A DNA stretch of 64,000 nt from an uncultured Clostridia bacterium (lineage in GTDB: Bacteria; Bacillota; Clostridia; Christensenellales; UBA1242): NCBI GenBank assembly GCA_934754355.1, contig CAKVID010000003.1:62001-126000 (forward strand), written 5' to 3'. Positions 46,516-55,639 of the stretch are shown piece after piece (the first letter of the stretch is position 1; each line of letters starts with the position of its first letter). Made by a program: the position numbers and the translations under genes. Under the pieces are notes generated by a model. The model saw nothing but the letters and a program-made list of their open reading frames with translations, ran no database searches and was not told the DNA's origin.

Positions 46516-46553
46516 AAAAAACTCCCGTTGGAATAACCAATAGGAGTTTTTTT
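46516..46553 (+). terminator. Terminator of the Cls-like gene
   Basis: AAAAAACTCC and CCAATAGGAGTTTTTTT form a stem with the inner CGTTGG; a T7 tail follows. Confidence 0.85.
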
Positions 46554-46584
46554 ATTGTATTTAATTATTTTCTTTATGATATAA

Positions 46585-46712
46585 AAATGAACCATCATTT
46601 TTGCGTGAGCAAATATATCATTGCGATAGCAATATCATTTTTTTAAGTATATGAATTACTCATTGTATTATGAACCATATAATTCAAAAAAATATCATTG
46701 AACATTAAGGTT
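46585..46712. repeat. Tract of short hairpins spaced by ATATCATT
   Basis: TTGCGTGAGCAA, TTGCGATAGCAA and TTGAACATTAAGGTTCAA are separated by ATATCATT-type linkers. No gene. Looks like a member of a hairpin-repeat family rather than a protein-coding relic. Confidence 0.55.
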
Positions 46713-46726
46713 CAATTTCATTGTAA

Positions 46727-46762
46727 ACAAAAGAGAAAAGCCATATTGACTTTTCTCTTTGT
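46727..46762. terminator. Terminator-type hairpin bounding the tRNA-Glu unit
   Basis: AAAGAGAAAAG paired with CTTTTCTCTTT. On the minus strand it lies after the second 154-nt unit and is followed by a T-rich stretch, so it would end transcription coming from tRNA-Glu. Confidence 0.6.
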
Positions 46763-46767
46763 TTACA

Positions 46768-46921
46768 TGGTACTCCTAAGGGGACTCGCATTAAGCGATA
46801 GCGTCAATTCTCGGGTGGTGGACTGAAAGTCAAGCGGGTTCCCGAGTACCTTCCCTGAGTATCAGGGGTTAAGATGCAAAGCATCTTGTGTTGCATAGCA
46901 ACATTGAGTCCCCTTAGAAGT
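46768..46921 (-). ncRNA. 154-nt structured unit with tRNA-like ends, copy 1
   Basis: On the minus strand the 5' end ACTTCTAAGGGGACTC pairs with the 3' end GAGTCCCCTTAGGAGT over 16 bp (one G-U), leaving an ACCA overhang exactly like tRNA. The 3' 20 nt equal the 3' end of the neighbouring tRNA-Glu. Inside are hairpins GTTGC/GCAAC, AAGATGC/GCATCTT, CCCTGA/TCAGGG, CTCGGG/CCCGAG enclosing GACT/AGTC, and TCGC/GCGA. It has no cloverleaf or anticodon arm, so it is not a tRNA. Expression is unproven. Confidence 0.55.
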
Positions 46922-46960
46922 AAAAAAAATACACCCAAGATATTGAGTGCATAAAATGAT

Positions 46961-47114
46961 TGGTACTCCTAAGGGGACTCGCATTAAGCGATAGCGTCAA
47001 TTCTCGGGTGGTGGACTGAAGGTCAAGCGGGTTCCCGAGTACCTTCCCTGAGTATCAGGGGTTAAGATGCAAGGCATCTTGTGTTGCATAGCAACACTGA
47101 GTCCCCTTAGAAGT
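46961..47114 (-). ncRNA. 154-nt structured unit with tRNA-like ends, copy 2
   Basis: Near-identical to copy 1, with only three substitutions in the 154 nt (two in or next to hairpin loops), and a 193-bp period. Just before its 5' end, on the minus strand, a hairpin GCACTCAATATCTTGAGTG and T7 follow tRNA-Glu, and an equivalent hairpin precedes copy 1. Each unit is thus bracketed by terminator-like hairpins. Confidence 0.55.
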
Positions 47115-47152
47115 AAAAAAATACACTCAAGATATTGAGTGCATAAATTGAT

Positions 47153-47227
47153 TGGTACTCCTAAGGGGACTCGAACCCCTGATTCCACCGTGAGAGGGTG
47201 GCGTCTTAACCGCTTGACCATAGGAGC
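47153..47227 (-). tRNA. tRNA-Glu (anticodon CTC)
   Basis: 75 nt with an encoded CCA. Acceptor GCTCCTA pairs with TAGGAGT; the D arm GGTCAAGCGGTTAAGAC is typical of Glu; the anticodon stem CCACC/GGTGG encloses loop CTCTCAC with anticodon CTC; the T arm is CAGGGGTTCGAGTCCCCT. It would read GAG codons. Its last 20 nt are repeated at the 3' ends of the two units downstream. Confidence 0.95.
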
Positions 47228-47270
47228 ATATTTGTGTTCGCAATTTGTAATTTGCGTAAGTAACAATTAT

Positions 47271-47640
47271 ATAAATTGAACTAGTCGTCGTTTCGGTAAT
47301 ACAAATGTAAACATTTGTGCTACTCTCAACTTCCTATATTATAATCTATGTAATATTGCTTTGTTCATTCCATTCACAAATCAATTTGCTACGCAAATCC
47401 CACGATAAATCGTGGTTACATAGATTGAAAAAGTCGTCAGTTTAAATCAAGGTGTCCTTGCGAATTACTTTGTTTGAACATTTTATATTATAATTTATGT
47501 GATGTTAAAATTTGAATAAATCAAATTTTAAGTTGACTTCATCAACTCCGACAATACTATCGGCCACATAAATTGAACTAGTCGTCGTTTCGGTAATACA
47601 AATGTAAACATTTGTGCTACTCTCAACTTCCTATAGTATA
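47271..47640. repeat. Array of L and S hairpin modules with a perfect 68-bp direct repeat
   Basis: A perfect 68-bp repeat lies at 47271-47338 and 47568-47635 (starts ATAAATTGAACTAGTCGTCG). Between them are S modules, bounded by CTATGTAA/TTACATAG-type inverted ends and packed with small hairpins (TTTGC TAC GCAAA, CCACGATAAATCGTGG, AAATTTGAATAAATCAAATTT, CCGACAATACTATCGG), and an L module with GTCGTCAGTTTAAATCA (47433-47449). Related copies lie at 2971, 19514, 23161 and 50953. Confidence 0.8.
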
Positions 47641-47814
47641 ATATAATTTTTATTATTTTGCAAGTCTTTTTGAAAAAGATATAAATAAAGTCTTTAATCA
47701 CTCACCATAATGTATAAAGAATTTATTTGCTAAAGTTGTCTTGAATGTGTTAAAATATATGTGTAGAGATACAAAAAAAATTATAGTGACTGTCAAGCGA
47801 GGATTGTTATTAGC

Positions 47815-48855
47815 ATGTTTGGAGAACCTATCAAGATAGGAATTGTGGGTGCGGGTAATGTCGGTAGAGTGTTGGGCGTTATACTTTCTGTTAGTGGCTA
47901 CTCGGTAGAAGTGGTTACAGGCACCAAAGCACATAACATTCAGATAGATAATTACTCGGCTTATGAGATTGCGGGAGACTTTGGTAATAAATCGTATCTT
48001 GTCAAAGTTATTCCCGAAGTGGATAATCTTCAAGACAATCTAGATATGATATTTGTTTGTACCAAGATTTTTGACGCTATTCCTGTCTTGCGTATATTAC
48101 AGAAGAAAATTAAATCCAATGGTGCAATCGTTACTATCCAAAATAATTTCTGGATAGATAGAGTTGTTAATTATATAGACCCAGAGAATTTGGTGCTTAT
48201 GTATCTAGATTTTTCTTGTGCAACTATTGGCAAACGCACCCAAGTAAGAAATTTTGACGGCATAAAACTAGGCATTCTTAGGAAAGAAGCGTATCAGAAA
48301 ATGGAAGTTGTGCACGATATCTTATCTAATGTGTGCAAAGTCAAAGATACAAGCGATATAATTGGTCTTACTATTGGCAGAAGTATAATTAATACAACTA
48401 TCTCTAGCCTTGGTGCTATATCTGGGCTTAAACTCAAAGACATTTTGTTAGATAGAAACGGCAGATACTTATTTATTAAGAGTATCGAAGAGAAAGTGAA
48501 ACTATTTAAGAGTGTAGGTATCAAAATCACTCCGTACGATAATAAATTGGATTATTATATGTTTGTAGAGAATAGTTGGAAAGGCAAAATTTATAGACAC
48601 AAGATAATCAAATTACTTATCAATAATAACGGCAATATTAGGTCAAGTGCACTTAGAGACTTCGAGAATAAACGCAAGTGCGAATTGATTGTAACCCTAG
48701 ATAGTTTCTTGAAACATAGTGTACTCAAGAAAATTGATACACCATACACCCGAGAAATTTATTCAATGTTAAATGAAATATCCAAAGGCGAGAGAACAAT
48801 ATACGCAGACGCTTTTTATGAAAAACGATTAGTAGATATAGGAGTAAAAAAATGA
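47815..48855 (+). CDS. Ketopantoate reductase-like (PanE/ApbA family) oxidoreductase
   Basis: 346 aa. An N-terminal Rossmann fold with KIGIVGAGNVGRVLG and a C-terminal helical domain match the PanE/ApbA family, which reduces 2-dehydropantoate with NADPH. At the place of the conserved catalytic Lys (KxxxN in E. coli PanE) I read R-S-I-I-N, so the Lys appears replaced by Arg. The protein is also longer than E. coli PanE. It may use another substrate. Its TGA overlaps the ATG of yqeY. The ribosome binding site (GAGG) is rather far, 12 nt from the ATG. Confidence 0.7.
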   Translation: MFGEPIKIGIVGAGNVGRVLGVILSVSGYSVEVVTGTKAHNIQIDNYSAYEIAGDFGNKSYLVKVIPEVDNLQDNLDMIFVCTKIFDAIPVLRILQKKIKSNGAIVTIQNNFWIDRVVNYIDPENLVLMYLDFSCATIGKRTQVRNFDGIKLGILRKEAYQKMEVVHDILSNVCKVKDTSDIIGLTIGRSIINTTISSLGAISGLKLKDILLDRNGRYLFIKSIEEKVKLFKSVGIKITPYDNKLDYYMFVENSWKGKIYRHKIIKLLINNNGNIRSSALRDFENKRKCELIVTLDSFLKHSVLKKIDTPYTREIYSMLNEISKGERTIYADAFYEKRLVDIGVKK

Positions 48856-49277
48856 TAATAGAAGAAATTAAAAAAGCAAATGTACAAGCAATGAAAGATA
48901 AGGACCAGAAAGCAAGAGCCATCTATAGTGTAATTATGAATAAACACCTAATGGCAACCGTAGACGCTAGAACTTCTGGCAAAGAAGTAACAGATGCAGA
49001 TATGGTTCACATTATCCAGAAGACAATCAAAGAATTAGAAGAAGAGAGAGACAACTACCAAAGAGTAGGCAATAGCGAAGAAGTAGAGGCTATTGAATAC
49101 GAGAAGAAATTACTAGAGAAATATTTGCCAACCCTACTTAGTGCAGACGAAATCAAGAATATTATTCTTACTCTAGAAGATAAAACAGTGCCTTCAGTTA
49201 TGCGTCACTTCAAGACCAATTACAATGGTCAATGCGATATGAAAGTTGTATCTGATGTCTTGAAAAGTATGAATTAA
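48852..49277 (+). CDS. yqeY: GatB/YqeY domain protein
   Basis: 141 aa, the stand-alone YqeY type: N-terminal helices with DKDQKARAIYSVIMN, central IQKTIKELEEERDNY and C-terminal KNIILTLEDKTVPSVMRHFKTNYNGQCDMKVVSDVLK. The domain resembles the tRNA-binding tail of GatB, but the role of free YqeY is not well defined. The start overlaps the previous stop by 4 bp (ATGA), indicating translational coupling with the PanE-like gene. Confidence 0.9.
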   Translation: MIIEEIKKANVQAMKDKDQKARAIYSVIMNKHLMATVDARTSGKEVTDADMVHIIQKTIKELEEERDNYQRVGNSEEVEAIEYEKKLLEKYLPTLLSADEIKNIILTLEDKTVPSVMRHFKTNYNGQCDMKVVSDVLKSMN

Positions 49278-49499
49278 TATTTTGAAATTCACAGATTAAT
49301 AACATATAAAATTTTTGAAACACATAAATTATTAATTTATAAAAAACTTAAAAATTACAAATTAATAATATAAAGAAAACATAAAAAATTACAAACGATA
49401 AAACAAGCAAATTCTGAAAAGTTAAAATAATAAAATAGAAAAATATTGAAAAGAAATTAATAGAATAAAAGTCTAGAAAATTATACATTATTAAGATAA

Positions 49500-49557
49500 A
49501 AAACACGAATATTTGGATTGTAAGAAGTATCAAACAATCGCTTGTATTCGTGTTTTT
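49500..49557 (+). terminator. Terminator downstream of yqeY
   Basis: AAACACGAATA paired with TATTCGTGTTT, with an inner GATTG/CAATC pair, then a T run. It lies 220 nt past the stop; 49278-49499 is AT-rich with no feature. Confidence 0.7.
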
Positions 49558-49732
49558 TTGTGTTATTTATTATCTATTATATTTTTATTATCTTAATTAA
49601 ATATTAATGTCAAAGTCACATAAATTTCAAATTGATATTATTTCAATTCTATAAACACATTATGTTAATTATATTTTAATAATTATATTTTAATAATTAT
49701 ATTTTATTTGTTATACAATTCAATCAAAGTAA

Positions 49733-50857
49733 TTAATTAGTATCCATTCCATCGTCATCGGGGTGACGGTCGTCTAGAGGCTCTCTTGTGTCATTTAGCA
49801 AATCTGCCAAATTCTGCAATTTCTTGCCGTCTGGAATTTCGTCCTTGCCAAATAGGCTTTGTGCTTTGTTTGCTAATTTTCTAAGAAATGCGCTGTCTTC
49901 TAGTCCCATCATTTCGGCAATCTTATCTATGTATTTATCTTCGGCATATTTTTTCAAGATATCTTCTTCGTGAGTGTAATCTTGGTCGGAAGTGCCTTTG
50001 TTTTCAATATTCTCTGTTTGTGGCAAATCGTGGTTTTGTTCGTAATCTTCTTTTGCTTGTTTGTATCTTAGGTAATCTAAGGTGTCTTGCATTTTGTCTT
50101 CGTTATTCTCAGGCATATCCATATCTTCTTCTCCTTCATTTTGTAATAATTCATTCATTATGTGGTTAACAATCCCGTCAAATACTCCAGCATTATTCAT
50201 GGCTTCGCCAATTATATTTAGCAAATCAATTTCATCTAGTACATCGGTTACTTGGTCCATGAAAATCTCGGTGTCTTCAATCGCTTTCTCCCAATCCTCT
50301 AGAGTGCAGTCTTTGAATATTTTGTTCTTATCCAAACAAGTATCGCCATATATTTCACATAGGAAAGTTAGGGCATATTCACAAATTTTGAAATCATCTG
50401 CACCATGCTCTGTTGTTCCATATATACTGTCTTGGAATTCGTATATTCCACTTTCTATACGGCGAAGTTTGTATTCGCCTGCGCTAACAACTTCAGTTCC
50501 ACGATTAATATCTATCTCGGCTATGCATTCTCTAGCATCGTCTTTTAGTAGATTAATAATTTCTAAGATATTATTAGTCTCTTCTTTCTCATCACAAGCG
50601 GGATAATTAGTGTAACGCCCAGTAATGCTAGTGTAAGTCCATTCTAGTAAGTCTCTTAAAATTTCACTACTTTCAAGAGCAAAGTCTTCATCGTTTAGGT
50701 CTATAGTATAATCTATAGAGCCATCATTGCTTTTTATTTGGTATATACTTTGTATAGCGCCTTGCATAGAAGGAATTTGGATTTTAGTAAGTGATAGTCC
50801 TTCTATGGTCGAGGCTAGTCCAAAGGCAACTCCCAAATTTTTAAATTCATTATTCAT
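49733..50857 (-). CDS. Uncharacterised acidic protein
   Basis: 374 aa; not recognised. It is strongly acidic with no signal peptide or membrane helix. Residues 1-240 look globular and helical (LLEWTYTSITGRYTN, FKICEYALTFLCEIYG, VTDVLDEIDLLNIIGEAM). Residues 240-300 are a charged linker rich in Glu, Asp and Asn, and the tail has two short helical stretches ending in DDRHPDDDGMDTN. It has no clear operon partner; both flanks are repeats or spacers. Possibly lineage-specific. Confidence 0.65.
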   Translation of the reverse strand: MNNEFKNLGVAFGLASTIEGLSLTKIQIPSMQGAIQSIYQIKSNDGSIDYTIDLNDEDFALESSEILRDLLEWTYTSITGRYTNYPACDEKEETNNILEIINLLKDDARECIAEIDINRGTEVVSAGEYKLRRIESGIYEFQDSIYGTTEHGADDFKICEYALTFLCEIYGDTCLDKNKIFKDCTLEDWEKAIEDTEIFMDQVTDVLDEIDLLNIIGEAMNNAGVFDGIVNHIMNELLQNEGEEDMDMPENNEDKMQDTLDYLRYKQAKEDYEQNHDLPQTENIENKGTSDQDYTHEEDILKKYAEDKYIDKIAEMMGLEDSAFLRKLANKAQSLFGKDEIPDGKKLQNLADLLNDTREPLDDRHPDDDGMDTN

Positions 50858-50952
50858 TTTGTCTTCCCCATAATATTTTTAATGACAAATATATTGTAGC
50901 ATATTAATTTTGTCATTTCAATACCCAAAACAAAAAAACACCCGCATAATTT

Positions 50953-51017
50953 ATTGAAATAGTCGTCAGTTTAAATCAAGATTTCTTAGCGAATTACTTT
51001 GCCTAAACTTCCTATAT
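50953..51017 (+). repeat. L-type dispersed repeat, solo copy
   Basis: GTCGTCAGTTTAAATCA (50962-50978) is identical to the core at 47433. It is followed by CTTAGCGAATTACTTTGCC and ACTTCCTATATT in the same order. Confidence 0.75.
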
Positions 51018-51057
51018 TTTATTATTCAAGTGTTTTATTTATATTCAATTTTACTAA

Positions 51058-52272
51058 TTATTCTTCGGTACTAATCGCATCGGGATTGTATGGAGGAAGT
51101 AAATTCATAACTTCGGCAATTGCATTAATTGCTCTGTCTAATTGTTCGTGAGTGTGAGTTGCTGTGTAACTAGTTCTAAGTAGGCATTGACCAACTGGAA
51201 CGGCAGGGGATACACAAGGATTAACATATACGCCTCTCTCTTGAAGCATCTTGCAAGCAAGGAATGTTCTCTCATTGGTATAAGTGTATATAGGAATAAT
51301 AGGAGTTGTAGCCTCAATTATCTTAACGCCCTTAGCCTTCAAACCCTCTCTCATGTAGTCACTAACTTCTCTTAATGCCCTTACTCTCTCTGGGTGTTCT
51401 CTAAGTATTTTTAGTGATGCTCTAGCACAAGCAACACTTGCTGGTGTGATGGAAGCAGAGAATATAAATGGACGACTATTGTGTCTTACATATTCTACTA
51501 CATCTTTCTTTGCTGCCATGTATCCGCCTAAACTTGCTAGAGATTTACTAAATGTTCCCATATAGATATCTACATCGTCCTCTAGTCCAAAATGCTCGGC
51601 AGTGCCTCTACCATGCTCGCCTAGTACTCCTAATCCATGAGCATCATCAACCATTATTCTCGCACCATATTTCTTGGCAAGTTTAACAATCTCTGGAAGT
51701 TTGGCAATGTCTCCGCCCATACTAAATACACCATCGGTTACAATAAGTATACCTTTGTCTTCTGGAACAGATTGAAGTTGTCTTTCCAAATCTTCCATAT
51801 CGCTATGCTCGTATCTTAGTAATTTGGCATAACTTAGTCTGCAAGCATCATATATACTTGCGTGGTTTTCTTTGTCTCCAATAATTACATCATTTCTACC
51901 GCATATAGCACTAATTATGCCTAGATTGCTTTGAAATCCAGTAGAGAATGTAACAACTGCTTCTTTGTGCAAAAATTCGGCAAGTTCTTTTTCTAATAAT
52001 ATGTGTTCATCAAGAGTACCATTTAGAAATCTGCTACCCGAACAACCAGTGCCGTATTTCTTAAGAGCCTCAATACCCGCATTAATTACATCGGGGTGGC
52101 TTGTTAATCCCAAATAGTTATTAGAACCAATCATAACAGTCTTTTGCCCGTTCATCATAACTTCGGTGTCTTGACCAGAAGTAAGGGCAGTAAAGTAAGG
52201 ATATACATTATCTCTTTTTAGTCCTTCAACCATTTGCATAAATTCGTTGTGACATTTATCAAATAAATCCAT
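51058..52272 (-). CDS. PLP-dependent alpha-oxoamine synthase (serine palmitoyltransferase / KBL / BioF family)
   Basis: 404 aa from ATG 52272 (GGAG 8 nt upstream). Fold type I enzyme that condenses an amino acid with an acyl-CoA. The PLP motifs are DDAHGLGVLGEHG and TFSKSLASLGG with the Schiff-base Lys. The N-terminal stretch YPYFTALTSGQDTEVMMNG, followed by GSNNYLGLTSHP and TGCSGSRFLNGTLD, resembles bacterial serine palmitoyltransferases more than BioF or threonine-pathway KBL (recalled similarity). No biotin, threonine or sphingolipid partner genes are nearby. Likely makes a 3-keto lipid base or aminoketone. Confidence 0.85.
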   Translation of the reverse strand: MDLFDKCHNEFMQMVEGLKRDNVYPYFTALTSGQDTEVMMNGQKTVMIGSNNYLGLTSHPDVINAGIEALKKYGTGCSGSRFLNGTLDEHILLEKELAEFLHKEAVVTFSTGFQSNLGIISAICGRNDVIIGDKENHASIYDACRLSYAKLLRYEHSDMEDLERQLQSVPEDKGILIVTDGVFSMGGDIAKLPEIVKLAKKYGARIMVDDAHGLGVLGEHGRGTAEHFGLEDDVDIYMGTFSKSLASLGGYMAAKKDVVEYVRHNSRPFIFSASITPASVACARASLKILREHPERVRALREVSDYMREGLKAKGVKIIEATTPIIPIYTYTNERTFLACKMLQERGVYVNPCVSPAVPVGQCLLRTSYTATHTHEQLDRAINAIAEVMNLLPPYNPDAISTEE

Positions 52273-52339
52273 ATAATTCTCCAATTTTTTATGTTTACAA
52301 AATATATTGTATCATCTACCGCCCAAATCTCCAATTGAT

Positions 52340-52726
52340 TTACAAGAAGTTTTCGCAAGTTATACATCTGCTATCCGTAAAAATATTAATGTCGCTGTAC
52401 TCTTGCTCGTACATACATAGACAGAATACATAATTTACAAGAATTAACCTAATATTATCTATAATGTCATTTGAACCCCAAATTTTAGTGATTGCCTCGT
52501 AGTAATCACTATTTTTTTGCAAAAAATTGCCTACACTTTTCACATTTTCCCATAAATTGCTTTGCCTAATACTATCTACTCGATTGTCCTCATTAATAAG
52601 AGTATTGTTGTCAATAATCTCATTCAGTTCTTCATTCAAGTCCCTCGTTAAGAATTTCTTAACCTTGTCATTTGGATACAAAAATTCACTAATAATTTTT
52701 TTGCACGCTTCATTTTCTTTTATCAT
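52340..52726 (-). CDS. Uncharacterised small protein, XRE-linked partner family (copy 2)
   Basis: 128 aa from ATG 52726, which has AAAGGAG 8 nt upstream; a frame from 52756 is longer but lacks a site. It aligns end to end with the 129-aa product at 44345: FLYPNDKVKKFL near the start, SIRQSNLWENV, KSVGNFLQKNSDYY, a hydrophobic IRLILVNYVFCL helix, YSDINIF and a late Cys-Ile. The two have clearly diverged, so the duplication is old. Divergent from the XRE gene at 52889 with 162 bp between the chosen starts, the same geometry as copy 1. Confidence 0.75.
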   Translation of the reverse strand: MIKENEACKKIISEFLYPNDKVKKFLTRDLNEELNEIIDNNTLINEDNRVDSIRQSNLWENVKSVGNFLQKNSDYYEAITKIWGSNDIIDNIRLILVNYVFCLCMYEQEYSDINIFTDSRCITCENFL

Positions 52727-52888
52727 ATCATTTTCTCCTTTATTGGTGTATGTCAATATTGTAACACACTCACTCCTCCGAGAACAAAGAAAATTGTGTG
52801 TAATTTGATGTAAAAAAGTAAGAGAATAGAGGGTGTTGTGTAGAAATTTGTAGAATTATGTCAAAACACTAAAATAAGGGAGAAAATT

Positions 52889-53335
52889 ATGAATGAGTTT
52901 CAAGAAAGTCTGCAAGATTTAATGATTGAGAATGGACTTAATAACTCCAAACTTGCCAAAGATTTGGATATTAGCGAAGATACAATAAGTGGTTATTTTG
53001 TAAGTGGTTTTTATCCAAAAATAGATATTGCAATCAAATTAGCAGATTACTTTGATTGCTCACTAGATTTTCTCTTAGGACTTACAGATATTAAGAATAA
53101 AGAATATAAATTAGCAAATAAAAATATCTTAGATAATTTTAATAGAAACTTTGCCAAAATACTTAAGAATTCTAATATATCTAATGCACAAGCAATGAAG
53201 ACTTTGAAGATGGGCGAGTACACTATGTATCGTTGGAGAAAGGGAACATTCCCAAAGACTGTAAATTTAATTTCCATCGCTAAATATCTAGAAGTCAGCA
53301 TAGATTATTTGCTCGGGAACGATAAAGATGAGTGA
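52889..53335 (+). CDS. XRE-family regulator with two tandem HTH domains (copy 2)
   Basis: 148 aa, paralogous to 43745-44182 and 58300-58719. Domain 1 has NNSKLAKDLDISEDTISGYF, domain 2 has SNAQAMKTLKMGEYTMYRW; both end in (F/L)xxSxDxLxG (FDCSLDFLLGL, LEVSIDYLLGN). AGGGAG lies 7 nt before the ATG. Divergent from its small partner gene. A terminator follows at 53394. Confidence 0.85.
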   Translation: MNEFQESLQDLMIENGLNNSKLAKDLDISEDTISGYFVSGFYPKIDIAIKLADYFDCSLDFLLGLTDIKNKEYKLANKNILDNFNRNFAKILKNSNISNAQAMKTLKMGEYTMYRWRKGTFPKTVNLISIAKYLEVSIDYLLGNDKDE

Positions 53336-53393
53336 AATTTGTCATAAGACTATTGCTTTATATAAATTCTGGTGTTATAGTGTAAATGCAGAT

Positions 53394-53426
53394 AAAAGTT
53401 GAGGGGTGTTGCCCTTCAACTTTTTT
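53394..53426 (+). terminator. Terminator of XRE copy 2
   Basis: AAAAGTTGAGGG paired with CCCTTCAACTTTT, then T residues. Confidence 0.88.
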
Positions 53427-53580
53427 CGTTTTTTATGGTGGTGGAACAACTACTAATTTAGTACGCTAGGGTTTTATATTTTCGGTGCTAAAAATTGCAG
53501 GATTATGTATTTTTTTTGGGCATACATATATACTTAATTAATATTATATTAATATATTATATAAAATTATGAATTTATGC

Positions 53581-53609
53581 TTGTAAAAAAGGCAAGTATT
53601 TGGTATAAT
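53581..53609 (+). promoter_or_regulatory. Promoter of gyrB-gyrA
   Basis: TTGTAA (53581-53586), 17 bp, TATAAT (53604-53609). The leader is about 75 nt. Confidence 0.7.
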
Positions 53610-53624
53610 CGTAATAGATTAAAT

Positions 53625-53633
53625 TGTGGATAA
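53625..53633 (-). promoter_or_regulatory. Consensus DnaA box in the gyrB leader
   Basis: TGTGGATAA, the perfect complement of TTATCCACA, near the expected transcription start of gyrBA. A single box, so more likely regulatory or incidental than an origin. Confidence 0.5.
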
Positions 53634-53642
53634 TGTCTATAA

Positions 53643-55619
<1,977 letters not shown>

Positions 55620-55639
55620 AGGGTTAAAAGGAGACTACA

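Noticed and set aside
46768..47114. The two repeat units as ordinary tRNA genes or simple tRNA pseudogenes
   Set aside because: Only the 3' 20 nt match tRNA-Glu; no D, anticodon or T arms can be drawn, and the 154-nt length and 16-bp end helix are different.
46997..47266. 89-aa frame across tRNA-Glu and a repeat unit
   Set aside because: It covers a tRNA gene and structured repeat; no start signal.
47271..47640. CRISPR array
   Set aside because: Repeats are not regularly spaced, units contain their own hairpins, and there are no cas genes.
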